From NCBI GenBank assembly GCA_900546145.1, contig URBN01000042.1, positions 1 to 14,037 of the forward strand: 14,037 nucleotides of DNA, written 5' to 3'. The stretch comes from an uncultured Desulfovibrio sp. (GTDB lineage: Bacteria; Desulfobacterota; Desulfovibrionia; Desulfovibrionales; Desulfovibrionaceae). Under the pieces are notes generated by a model that saw only the letters and a list, made by a program, of their open reading frames with translations, did no database searches and was not told the DNA's origin. This document shows, piece after piece, positions 1 through 6,935 of the stretch (position 1 is its first letter; each line of letters begins with the position of its first letter). The position numbers were made by a program, and so were the translations under genes.

Positions 1-1
1 C

Positions 2-403
2 GGCGGCCGCGCCTTCGCCGAAACTGATGATGTGGTCTCGGGAAGAGGGCTTGAGGCCCTGCAGGAATTTCTCAGCGGAAAGCGTATGCCGGCAGGCGCC
101 ATAGGCCCGGCGTATCTCTCTGACGACACGCCTCTGCGCGCGGTGTTTGCTTCCTTCCTTGCCCGCGCCTGCCGCGCGTTTATGCTCTCTTCGCTCTGCT
201 TTGGCGGACTGTGGATAGCCGGCGGCCTGGCTCTGCGCAATCCTGGACTCGTCACGTGCCGGGCCTTCAGGGATGAGCTGCTCCAGGAAACAAAGTCGGA
301 TCTTCTCGCTCAGATGCCCGTGCGCCTTTTCAGAAGCGATGACTGCGGCCTGTGGGGCGCCGCCGGAGCGGCCTCTGATCTCGCCTCCTCCCTTTCCGCC
401 TGA
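2..403 (+). CDS. glk: Glucokinase, Glk family (3' part only; gene begins before the window)
   Basis: This is the C-terminal 133 residues of a hexokinase-fold glucokinase, which phosphorylates glucose with ATP in the cytoplasm. The frame is open from base 2 to the TGA at 401-403, and no start is visible. Recognisable blocks match the C-terminal half of E. coli Glk: VVSGRGLEALQEFL (E. coli VLSGPGLVNLYR), the glycine-rich LWIAGGLALR (E. coli VFIAGGIVPR), then FRDELLQETKSDLLAQMPVRLF and a final GLWGAAGAA (E. coli DIPVYLI...GLLGSG). The family is about 320 residues long, so roughly 60% lies upstream. Only a weak 5-bp hairpin (about 411-429) follows the stop, with no T-run. An ATG at 32 is internal and should not be taken as the start. 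Confidence 0.85.
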   Translation, partial: GGRAFAETDDVVSGRGLEALQEFLSGKRMPAGAIGPAYLSDDTPLRAVFASFLARACRAFMLSSLCFGGLWIAGGLALRNPGLVTCRAFRDELLQETKSDLLAQMPVRLFRSDDCGLWGAAGAASDLASSLSA

Positions 404-627
404 GGGGATGCCGGGACTTTTCTCCCCGGGATTTGTAACTGCTTTAAAAAATTGGTAAATTTGGAGACGGACCGGAAGGCTTTCCCCCAGGGCGGAGCGT
501 TTCATCCGGATATGCTTTCCCTGCGTGAAGCGGAACCCCCTGTGCTTTTCCGCGAAGAAGTCTCTTCCACGCCTCCTGCCAGGGCACAGAACCTTATACT
601 CAGCCACATTTACAGGAGAAAAAAGTC

Positions 628-1188
628 ATGCTTGACGTCACCGAAGCCATAGAAAACAGGCGCAGCATCCGTCAGTACACGGACGCACCCATCAGCCAGG
701 ATACCATGGACCGGCTCATCAGCCTGGCCGTCAAAGCCCCCACGGGATCCGGCATGGAGCCCTGGGGGTTTGTCATTCTGCGCGACCGCGCCGAGATCGA
801 TGCCCTTTCGGACAGGGCCAAAAAAGAGATCCTGGATCATATGGCGGACTACCCGCAGTTCACCCAGTACGAGACCTGGCTGAAGAATCCCAAATACAAC
901 ATCTTCAATCACGCCGGCACCGTGCTCGTCATCTACGGTGACACCCGTTCACACTGGCACGTTTACGACTGCTCCCTCGTGGCGGGCAACATCATGCTCC
1001 TTGCCGAGTCCGAGGGCATAGGCTGCTGCTGGATAGGCTTCGCCGAGGCTGTTCTCAACACGGCCGAATTCAAGAAGGCGCACAACGTTCCCGACCATTT
1101 CGAGCTCGTGTCCACCATCAGCATGGGCTACAGCAACTCCAAGCTGAAACCCGCGACCCGCAGGCCCCCCATGATTTTCTCGAAATAG
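628..1188 (+). CDS. Nitroreductase-family FMN protein
   Basis: A 186-residue protein of the nitroreductase (NfsB/FRase I-like) fold. These are FMN-binding homodimers that reduce nitro compounds, quinones or other acceptors with NAD(P)H; the true substrate cannot be read from sequence. The N-terminal RRSIRQY (residues 11-17) is the family's phosphate/FMN-contact motif. APTGSGMEPW (37-46) is the usual second FMN-contact segment, and GIGCCWIG (130-137) is the conserved glycine-rich core near the C terminus. The start ATG has an AGGAG ribosome site at 614-618, 9 bases upstream. A TATACT at 595-600 could be a -10 element, but no good -35 accompanies it. Length is typical of short single-domain members. 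It stands alone, ending against a strong hairpin, with a convergent repressor gene beyond. Confidence 0.88.
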   Translation: MLDVTEAIENRRSIRQYTDAPISQDTMDRLISLAVKAPTGSGMEPWGFVILRDRAEIDALSDRAKKEILDHMADYPQFTQYETWLKNPKYNIFNHAGTVLVIYGDTRSHWHVYDCSLVAGNIMLLAESEGIGCCWIGFAEAVLNTAEFKKAHNVPDHFELVSTISMGYSNSKLKPATRRPPMIFSK

Positions 1189-1191
1189 CAT

Positions 1192-1205
1192 TCCGGATAT
1201 CCGGA
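1192..1205. repeat. 14-base perfect palindrome after the nitroreductase gene
   Basis: TCCGGATATCCGGA is a perfect loop-free palindrome starting 4 bases after the nitroreductase stop and just before the long hairpin. It may be part of a compound transcription end or a protein-binding site; nothing further can be shown. Confidence 0.5.
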
Positions 1206-1210
1206 CAACT

Positions 1211-1242
1211 GAGGCCCCGGAAGTGCGAGCTTCCGGGGCCTC
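1211..1242. terminator. Strong hairpin between convergent genes
   Basis: GAGGCCCCGGAAG (1211-1223) pairs perfectly with CTTCCGGGGCCTC (1230-1242) around a 6-base loop. The 13-bp GC-rich stem lies between the 3' ends of the nitroreductase (+) and the repressor (-), the place for a bidirectional terminator. Neither side has a clear U-tract, so it is not a canonical intrinsic terminator. Confidence 0.7.
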
Positions 1243-1263
1243 TCTGCCGGCAAAGGGGATTTG

Positions 1264-1989
1264 CTAGCGGTTCTTGATATCAGCCAGACTGGAAATGACG
1301 CGGCCAACAACGGCTGCGCCCATGTCGCCATGATAATCTTCGTCCAGCTGATAGGTCTGAGGCGGGTTCGAGGCTGCGTTGTCGGAATAGAAGACAATCT
1401 GCACCCTGCCGTCCTGGCCGTGGCGTACGGAAACGCGCTTGACCATACCGGCACCGTCAGGCGTGCGCACCAGCATGATGCGCCCCGGACGGGAAACATC
1501 CGTATCATCCCGGTCGACGAGAACGACGTCTCCCGGGCTCAGAAGGGGCTGCATGGACGTTGAGTGCTGCCCTATCTCCACGGCAATGATATTGCGCCGG
1601 CCGCGGACGGCTGACTGGTTTTTGTTCACCACCATCCAGGACTTGATGACGTCCTGGGAGAAATATCCCGGCCCGGCTCCCATTTCGCCTACGAGAGGCG
1701 TGGCGATGAACTCTTCAGAGTCGGGAAGGGTTCCGTTCTTCCCGGCTTCTGCCCGGCGGGGTGTTACGAACTTCACCGTCTTGTCCACGACGGCGTCGCC
1801 CGTTCTGAAATCGGCGTTCATGTAATCAAGTACCGGCTGTATGCTGCGGAGCGTGGGGATTCGTTCCTGCTTGTACCACCGGGTGATCATATTCGGCGCC
1901 ATGTTGAGACTATAGGCGAGGCGGGACGGACTTCCCGCCTTTTTCACGGCCTTGTCCAGGATATAAAGGAAATACTCGTAAGCTTCCAT
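1264..1989 (-). CDS. CI/LexA-like repressor: HTH plus S24 peptidase
   Basis: A 241-residue phage-type repressor. Residues about 5-60 form a lambda-repressor-like helix-turn-helix (SPSRLAYSLNMAPNMITRWYKQERIP). The C-terminal half is an S24 self-cleavage/dimerisation domain: GAG (104-106) sits where the Ala-Gly cleavage bond is expected, the nucleophile is Ser145 in HSTSMQPLLSPGDVVLVD, and the general-base lysine is probably Lys184 in GMVKRVSV. Such proteins bind operators as dimers and are inactivated by RecA-stimulated self-cleavage after DNA damage; that is family knowledge, not seen here. A GGGAG ribosome site precedes the ATG by 7 bases. No phage structural, integrase or divergent Cro-like gene is adjacent, so it is either a domesticated repressor or a stress regulator. 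Its likely operators are the inverted repeats upstream (2096-2111, 2167-2189). Confidence 0.85.
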   Translation of the reverse strand: MEAYEYFLYILDKAVKKAGSPSRLAYSLNMAPNMITRWYKQERIPTLRSIQPVLDYMNADFRTGDAVVDKTVKFVTPRRAEAGKNGTLPDSEEFIATPLVGEMGAGPGYFSQDVIKSWMVVNKNQSAVRGRRNIIAVEIGQHSTSMQPLLSPGDVVLVDRDDTDVSRPGRIMLVRTPDGAGMVKRVSVRHGQDGRVQIVFYSDNAASNPPQTYQLDEDYHGDMGAAVVGRVISSLADIKNR

Positions 1990-2095
1990 CTATATGCTCC
2001 CGGAACGCAATGCTGCCGCTCAAATGAACCGGCTCACCACATTCGCTTGTTGAAGTGTTGCTGTGGGTGTTCCGACTCAGCCTGTTTCGACCCTC

Positions 2096-2111
2096 CTCAA
2101 GTGGCCTTGAG
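2096..2111. promoter_or_regulatory. Operator-like inverted repeat CTCAAG-N4-CTTGAG
   Basis: CTCAAG (2096-2101) and CTTGAG (2106-2111) form perfect 6-base half-sites separated by TGGC. Such a dyad of 16 bases is a normal size for a dimeric HTH repressor. It lies 107 bases upstream of the repressor start, so autoregulation is plausible but unproven. Confidence 0.4.
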
Positions 2112-2166
2112 TGCCCAATAAGAAAATTAGGAGCGCAATGCAAGAGAAAAACTAACCTTTTGCAAA

Positions 2167-2189
2167 ATTTTTTCCAGCTTGGAAAAAAT
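2167..2189. repeat. AT-rich 9-bp inverted repeat
   Basis: ATTTTTTCC (2167-2175) and GGAAAAAAT (2181-2189) are perfect complements around AGCTT. It could be a second operator for the neighbouring repressor or a weak hairpin. Its low G+C makes an RNA terminator less likely. Confidence 0.4.
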
Positions 2190-2245
2190 CCATGATTTCA
2201 ATATATAAAAAAAGGGAAAAGGGCTGTCTCCGGTCAGGGGAGAGC

Positions 2246-2293
2246 AAAAGACGAGGGACGCCCCCGGGCCTCCCCGGAAAACGTCCCTCGTCT
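2246..2293 (-). terminator. Intrinsic terminator of the bio/azgA leftward operon
   Basis: AGACGAGGGACG (2249-2260) pairs perfectly with CGTCCCTCGTCT (2282-2293). The 21-base interior is itself GC-rich. Read leftward, the stem is followed by a short T4 run (A at 2246-2249 on the + strand). It lies 24 bases beyond the stop of the 87-aa gene, the right place to end the long - strand transcript. Confidence 0.75.
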
Positions 2294-2317
2294 ATCCAAT
2301 CCATTCAGACAGTGTGT

Positions 2318-2581
2318 TCAGTCGGGATCGTGTTCAAGCTTCACATCAGGCACGCGCATGATGATGACGTCAGCAAAGCCGTCCGATCCGCGCACGCGGA
2401 ACTCTACCTCGCTCACGCCGTCCTTTGTGCTGTTGATGATGCCTTTGAGTCCGGCTGGAAGATGGTGCATGTAGGATGAGCGCATGAGGCGGTTGGTACC
2501 TGTTACCGGCGCCTTCAGGACGACGTGGTCGTCCTCGTGGAACCGTGGCGTTGTGGGAATGCCGCCCCTTTTCGCCTTCAC
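2318..2581 (-). CDS. Small conserved-looking protein, possible SH3-like barrel
   Basis: An 87-residue protein that I do not firmly recognise. The pattern DDHVVLKAPV...LPAGLKGIINST..GVSEVEFRV......VIIMRVPDVKLE (residues 17-83) alternates beta strands around a G-x-x-G-x-I turn. It resembles the small SH3-like barrels of the DUF4926 type; that assignment is tentative. The start is GTG at 2579-2581, overlapping the upstream Sel1 gene's TGA as GTGA, with GAGG 7 bases upstream, so translation is probably coupled. No signal peptide or membrane segment is visible. It is the last gene before the terminator at 2246-2293. Confidence 0.65.
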   Translation of the reverse strand: MKAKRGGIPTTPRFHEDDHVVLKAPVTGTNRLMRSSYMHHLPAGLKGIINSTKDGVSEVEFRVRGSDGFADVIIMRVPDVKLEHDPD

Positions 2582-3390
2582 TGCCTTACCTCACCGTCCG
2601 GGGTTCCGCCTTCCGCTTCGCGGGCGGCAACGCCCTTCAGGATAATCCCGGCTTTCTCGTCGCCGGCGTCCGCGGCCATGGAAAGCCAGCGTACGGCCTC
2701 CTCGCGGCAGGCTTCCGGCGTGAGTCCGGGCAGGGGCATATCCTCCGGCTTCGCCAGGGAATAGACAAGCAGGATATTGCCGAGGTCGCGCATCGCCTCG
2801 GGCACGCCGCCTTCTGCTGCGCGGGCAATGAGCAGGAACGTGTTTTCTCCCTCCGCGGGCTGGATTTTGCCTTCCTCGATGAACCGCGCGAGAAGCATGG
2901 CACATTCGGGATCGTCTTCGGCCGCGGCGCGCAGGAGCCTCGCTCCGTCCTCAACGTGCCCGGATCCGAGTCCTCCCAGGACAAGCGATTCCCCGAGGGC
3001 GGCCCTAGCTTCCGGAGCGTCGAGCTCCAGGGCCCTTTCAAAGCATTCCCGTGCCTTCGCCTCGTCTTCGCGGCCGCTCCCCTCAATGGTCAGGAAGCGG
3101 CCGAGCTGCACAAGTGCCAGGGGAAAGTCCGCGGCACAGGCCTTTTCGAGCCAGGCCCGGGCCGCTCCGCTGTCCGCTTCCATGCCTATCCCCTCCAGGG
3201 CCATATGGCTTGCCAGAAGCTGGGCGTAGGGCGCCCCCAGCTCATCCGCGCAGGCCAGAATAAAGGCCGCGTCGTCACCGGACGGTTCGTCCCCAGCGTT
3301 CTGCAGGCGGTACCAGGCCGCCTGCAGCTCGCGCTCCATGGCCGCTTCATCCCCGCGCACGCTCTCGATCAGATTTTCGGTATGGGACAT
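2578..3390 (-). CDS. Sel1-repeat/TPR-like helical protein
   Basis: A 270-residue cytoplasmic protein built mainly of Sel1-like helical repeats. The helix pairs have the A-x-x-x-L-x-x-A and G-x-x-E-A/A-L-x-L-G spacing, for example ARAWLEKACAADFPLALVQLGRFL (77-100), ARECFERALELDAPEARAALGESL (113-136), GARLLRAAAEDDPECAMLLARFIEEG (149-174), LIARAAEGGVPEAMRDLGNILLV (187-209) and AVRWLSMAADAGDEKAGIILKG (232-253). Such proteins usually act as protein-binding scaffolds; no partner can be read. There is no signal peptide, unlike many secreted Sel1 proteins. It starts 12 bases after the permease stop, and its AAGGAG ribosome site begins within that gene's TAA. Its TGA overlaps the GTG of the next gene. 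Confidence 0.8.
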   Translation of the reverse strand: MSHTENLIESVRGDEAAMERELQAAWYRLQNAGDEPSGDDAAFILACADELGAPYAQLLASHMALEGIGMEADSGAARAWLEKACAADFPLALVQLGRFLTIEGSGREDEAKARECFERALELDAPEARAALGESLVLGGLGSGHVEDGARLLRAAAEDDPECAMLLARFIEEGKIQPAEGENTFLLIARAAEGGVPEAMRDLGNILLVYSLAKPEDMPLPGLTPEACREEAVRWLSMAADAGDEKAGIILKGVAAREAEGGTPDGEVRQ

Positions 3391-3402
3391 GGATGTTCTC
3401 CT

Positions 3403-4743
3403 TTAGCCGCGCATGGCGAAGTTCGCCAGGAAGAGCAGGGTGATGCACCACATGAAAGGACTCACTTCCTTTCCCCTGCCCGTGAAGAGCTTGATGAAGG
3501 CGTAGCTCACGAAACCGAAGCCGAAGCCGCTCGCGATGCTGTAGGTGAGGGGCATCATGATGATGGTCAGGAAGGCGGGCACGGCGTCAGTGAAGTCGTT
3601 GAAATTGATGCGGGAGACGTCGCTCATCATGAGGGCGCCAACGATAATCAGGGCAGGTGCTGTGGCACAGGGCGGCACGAGGCTGACCAGGGGCGAGAAG
3701 ATCAGGGACACGGCGAAGAGAACAGCCACGGTCACGGCAGTAAGGCCTGTGCGTCCGCCCTGGGCTATGCCCGCGGCGCTCTCAACATAGCTCGTCACAG
3801 TGGACGTGCCGAAGAGGCTGCTCGCCATGGTGCCCACGGAGTCAGTGAGGAGAGCCCTGTCGATATTTTCAATATGGCCGTCGTCCCGCATGAGACCGGC
3901 TTTGCGGGAAAGGCCGATGAGTGTGCCCATGTTGTCGAAGAGCTCGACGATGGTGAAGGTCAGCACGATGCTCACGATGCCGTAATCGATGGCGCCCCTG
4001 ATATCGAGGGCAAAGAACACGGGGCGGATGTCCGGAATGGAGAGGCTCACGATGTTCTCAATGCCGTGCGGTACCGGCGCCACGCCCACTGCCATGGCGG
4101 CAAGGGTGGTGCAGAAGATGCCGATGATCATGGCGCCTTTCACGTTGTGGGCCATGAGCACGGCGGTCAGAATAAGTCCGAAACAGGTGAGCAGGGGCTC
4201 AGGCTTCAGCATATGCCCGAGGGTCACGAAGGTGGCTTTGTCCGCGACGACGATCCCGGCGTTCTTCATGCCTATGAAGGCGATGAACATGCCTATGCCC
4301 ACAACGATGGCGCTCTTGAGCGCGAGAGGCACGGCGTCGATGAGCATCTGCCGTATCTTCGTGACCGTGAGCAGGAAGAAGACCACGCCCGATATGAAGA
4401 CGGCGCCGAGGGCCACGGTCCAGTGCAGGCCCACGGTGGTGCAGACGTAATAGGCGAAGAAGGCGTTGAGGCCCATGCCCGGCGCGACGGCCACGGGGAA
4501 GTTGGCCCACAGTCCCATGATGGCCGTGGCGAAGACCGTCGCCAGAATGGTGGAGGCGATGGCCGCCTCCTGGGGCATGCCCGCGTCGGCGAGCATGTGC
4601 GGGTTGACGAAAATAATGTAGGAAACGGCCACGAAGGTCGTGAGTCCGGCCAGCATTTCCTGGCGCGGCGTGGTGCCCTTTTCCCTCAGATGGAAAAGCC
4701 GTTCCAGAATGCCGTCGCCTTCTCTCTTTTCAGCTTCTGCCAT
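3403..4743 (-). CDS. AzgA-type (NCS2) purine permease, guanine/hypoxanthine-like
   Basis: A 446-residue inner-membrane transporter with about 12-14 predicted transmembrane segments, of the AzgA branch of the NCS2 nucleobase:cation symporters (GhxP/AdeQ/PbuG/PbuO relatives). Features seen: an amphipathic N terminus ERLFHLREKGTTPRQEMLAGLTTFVAVSYIIFVNP (14-48), APGMGLNAFFAYYV (87-100), the TM8 motif VELFDNMGTLIGLSRKAGL (266-284), and GTSTVTSYVESAAGIAQGGRTGLTAV (312-337). The last two blocks contribute the substrate and proton sites in the family. Adenine versus guanine/hypoxanthine specificity cannot be settled from sequence. GGGAG at 4749-4753 lies 5 bases before the ATG. It lies 100 bases downstream of the true bioDA stop, with a hairpin between, so it may be partly uncoupled from the biotin genes. 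Confidence 0.9.
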   Translation of the reverse strand: MAEAEKREGDGILERLFHLREKGTTPRQEMLAGLTTFVAVSYIIFVNPHMLADAGMPQEAAIASTILATVFATAIMGLWANFPVAVAPGMGLNAFFAYYVCTTVGLHWTVALGAVFISGVVFFLLTVTKIRQMLIDAVPLALKSAIVVGIGMFIAFIGMKNAGIVVADKATFVTLGHMLKPEPLLTCFGLILTAVLMAHNVKGAMIIGIFCTTLAAMAVGVAPVPHGIENIVSLSIPDIRPVFFALDIRGAIDYGIVSIVLTFTIVELFDNMGTLIGLSRKAGLMRDDGHIENIDRALLTDSVGTMASSLFGTSTVTSYVESAAGIAQGGRTGLTAVTVAVLFAVSLIFSPLVSLVPPCATAPALIIVGALMMSDVSRINFNDFTDAVPAFLTIIMMPLTYSIASGFGFGFVSYAFIKLFTGRGKEVSPFMWCITLLFLANFAMRG

Positions 4744-4802
4744 AGGTTCTCCCTTTTTCCTTTACGGCGCGCCGGCCCGGCCGGCAGCTTTCTTGTTGGA
4801 AG

Positions 4803-4835
4803 GCCGGGTCCCCGCGCCGCGGAAAGGGGCCCGGC
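4803..4835 (-). terminator. Hairpin between bioDA and the permease gene
   Basis: GCCGGG-T-CCCC (4803-4813) pairs with GGGGCCCGGC (4826-4835) with a single-base bulge and a 12-base loop, 8 bases after the true bioDA stop on the - strand. There is no T-run. It may be a weak terminator or an mRNA stabiliser that lowers permease expression relative to bio genes. A shorter GCCGGC-CCG-GCCGGC dyad follows at 4771-4785. Confidence 0.35.
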
Positions 4836-4843
4836 GCATTCTG

Positions 4844-6931
4844 TCAGGCCAGCCGTTTTTCCACGGCGAGGCGGATGGCGGCGCACAGGCGTGCCACGTC
4901 CTCAGCCGGCGTTATGTAGGGCGGTTTTTTTTTTAATGATACGGCGACCACCGAGATCTACACGCCCTGTTTTATGAAGAAGTCCTGCAGGACGGCCATG
5001 TCCACTTCCTTCTCCACCTCGACCACGCCGATGGCTCCGAGGCAGCGCACGTCGCGCACGCCGGGCATGGATCGGCAGGGTTCAAGTCCTTCTTTAAGTT
5101 CCTTCTCAATGGCTTTCACGCGTTCCTTCCAGGGAGAGACGGAAAGCAGATCAAGGCTTGCGCAGGCCACGGCGCAGAAGAGGGGATTGCCCATGAAGGT
5201 CGGCCCGTGCATGAGCACGCCGCCGCCTTCCTCAGGTCCAGCCTGTTCTATGCCCTCTGCCACGCGGGCGGTGGCGAGGACGGCGCCGCCTGTCATCATT
5301 CCGCCAGTGAGTCCCTTGCCCACGCACATGATATCCGGCGTAATGCCGGCCCACTCGCAGGCGAAAAGCTTTCCTGTCCGGCCGAAGCCCGTGGCGATTT
5401 CGTCACAGATGAGCAGGCAGCCGTTCTCATCGCAGAGTTCACGCAGCCCTTTAAGATAGTCCGGATGGTAGATCCACATGCCGCCCGCGCCCTGCACAAC
5501 GGGCTCGAGGATGACGGCGGCTATCTCGTCCTTCCTTTCGGCGAGGATGCGCCTTGCCGCGTCGAGGCTCTTCGGATCGAAGGGCTGGTCGAAGCGGCAG
5601 GTGGGGCGTTCCATAAAAATGTGCTTCGGCAGGAGCCCGGTGAAGAGACTGTGCATGCCGTTCACGGGATCGCAGACGCTCATGGCGCCCTGCGTGTCGC
5701 CGTGATAGCCGCCCATGGGCGTGAGGAAATGCCGGCGCGTGCCGCGGCCAATGGAAATCTGGTACTGCACGGCCATTTTGAGGGCTACTTCCACGGCCAC
5801 GGATCCGGAATCCGCGTAAAAGATGTGCTTCAGCCCCTCAGGCACCATGGCGAGCAGGCGCTGCCCGAGTTCCACGGCCGGCCTGTGGGTCAGTCCGCCG
5901 AACATGACATGGCTCATGGTGCGGATCTGCCGGGCCATGGCGTCCTCGAGCGCGGGATTCCCGTAGCCGTGGATGGCGCACCACCACGAGGACATCCCGT
6001 CGATGAGCTCCGTGCCGTCCGTGAGCACGATGCGGTTGTCATGGGAGCGCGCCGCGGCGTGCACGGGAAGCGGATTTAGCGCTGAAGTGTAGGGATGCCA
6101 GAGATGCTCCCTGTCAAAGGCGAGCATGGCAGCATCGTCCTCTCCCGAGGCCCAGCCCCAGGGGGCCGGTTCCTCCGGCGCCATGTGTTCCACGAGATAA
6201 CGGGCCGCGTCCTTCAACCGGTCCGCGTAGGAGAGGCGCGCGTTTTTGTCCGTATCGAGATGCTCCGTGTAGGGCAGGGAAGCGAGGAGCGGTACGCCGC
6301 GTTTCTCACACAGGCGCCGCAGGCTCACTTCGTTGTCGTCGAGGATGCGCTTTTCGTCGCCGATGCCGGCCCACGGACCGCAGCCGGCGTCGCAGTCGCT
6401 TCCCGGCCGCGTGCGGTTCAGGACGACGCCTGCGCACCTGAGGCCTCTGGACTGCAGGGCCTCGAGGCTCAGGAGAGCGTGGTTGATGCAGCCGAGGCGG
6501 TTGGCCGTGACCAGAATGACGGGAAGGCCCAGAGCCAGCATGAGATCCATCATGTTCTCGTCATCGTTGAGGGGCACCTGGCAGCCGCCGGCTCCCTCAA
6601 CGAGAACGGCGTCTCCTTCCGGAAGAGCCCCGCGTACGGCTTCAGCAAGGGAAGCTACGGACAGGGTGTCTCCCGCAAGGGCGGCCGCGAGGTGCGGCGA
6701 GCAGGGCGGCTCATAGCGGAAGAGAGCCCTGCCCCGGCAGCCGAGCTCAGCGTAGACGGCCTCGTCAGGGGCCAGCCAGGATCCGTCCGGCTGTTTCAGG
6801 CAGCCGGTCTGCACGGGCTTGATGAGCATGAGCCTGTCATGCAGGAGAGCCCCCATGTGTTTTCCGAGGGAGGCGGTGACGGCCGTCTTTCCGGCGTCTG
6901 TGTCCGTGCCCGTGATGAAGTATCCGCGCAT
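4844..6931 (-). CDS. bioDA: BioD-BioA fusion (DTB synthetase / DAPA aminotransferase), interrupted by adapter sequence
   Basis: One polypeptide carries two consecutive cytoplasmic biotin enzymes. Residues 1-about 245 are BioD, the ATP-dependent carboxylation of DAPA to dethiobiotin: P-loop GTDTDAGKT (8-16), IKPVQTG (37-43), VEGAGG (111-116). Residues about 265 onward are BioA, PLP- and SAM-dependent amination of KAPA: LWHPYTS (277-283), SSWWCAIHGY (314-323), ICDEIATGFGRTG (508-520) and PLP lysine Lys539 in CVGKGLTGG. GGGAG overlapping the bioB end lies 7 bases before the ATG. As given, the frame stops at 4958-4960, but that TAG, and the GTG before it, come from an Illumina oligonucleotide (4925-4963). 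The same frame resumes at 4924 with PPYITPAEDVARLCAAIRLA, the normal BioA C terminus, ending with TGA at 4844-4846. The intact protein should be about 695 residues. Domain assignments are confident; the true sequence of the replaced 39 bases is unknown. Confidence 0.93.
4925..4963 (+). other. Illumina P5 flow-cell oligonucleotide (assembly artefact)
   Basis: Bases 4925-4934 are exactly ten T, and 4935-4963 read AATGATACGGCG...GAGATCTACAC, the complete 29-base Illumina P5 sequence. The T10 leader is the spacer of the surface-grafted oligonucleotide. Read on the + strand the block encodes FFLMIRRPPRST, a peptide familiar as adapter contamination in protein databases. It lies within the bioA portion of bioDA. 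Both flanks are genuine BioA in one frame, so it replaces about 13 codons rather than joining unrelated DNA. The poly-T should not be read as a terminator. Confidence 0.97.
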
Positions 6932-6935
6932 GGCG

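Larger units (their letters stand above)
1990..2317. other. Gene-free region upstream of the repressor
   Basis: I see no credible gene here; the short frames show no family resemblance or ribosome site. From about 2112 to 2225 the DNA is clearly more AT-rich than its surroundings, with many A and T runs, which fits a promoter/operator zone for the repressor gene. On the - strand, TTGCAT (2131-2136 region) followed 17 bases later by TATTGG is a weak promoter candidate. Two inverted repeats and the terminator of the leftward operon (listed separately) fill the rest. Confidence 0.55.

Noticed and set aside
404..627. Small gene between glk and the nitroreductase gene
   Set aside because: Short frames here (for example from 452) lack a ribosome site and show no protein-like composition; I see only leader sequence.
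1264..1989. Prophage
   Set aside because: Only the repressor is phage-like. No integrase, Cro partner, replication, structural or lysis genes are in the window.
4925..4934. Ten-T run as an intrinsic terminator
   Set aside because: The run is the T10 spacer of the P5 surface oligonucleotide, continuous with its 29-base sequence.
4958..4960. Natural stop codon and truncated BioA
   Set aside because: The TAG belongs to the adapter; the expected BioA C terminus continues in the same frame beyond it.
2545..4977. Very long rightward open frame of 810 codons
   Set aside because: It lies antisense to the Sel1 and purine-permease genes, is rich in His/Gly/Glu as expected of a GC-rich shadow frame, and its end (FFLMIRRPPRST) is translated Illumina oligonucleotide.
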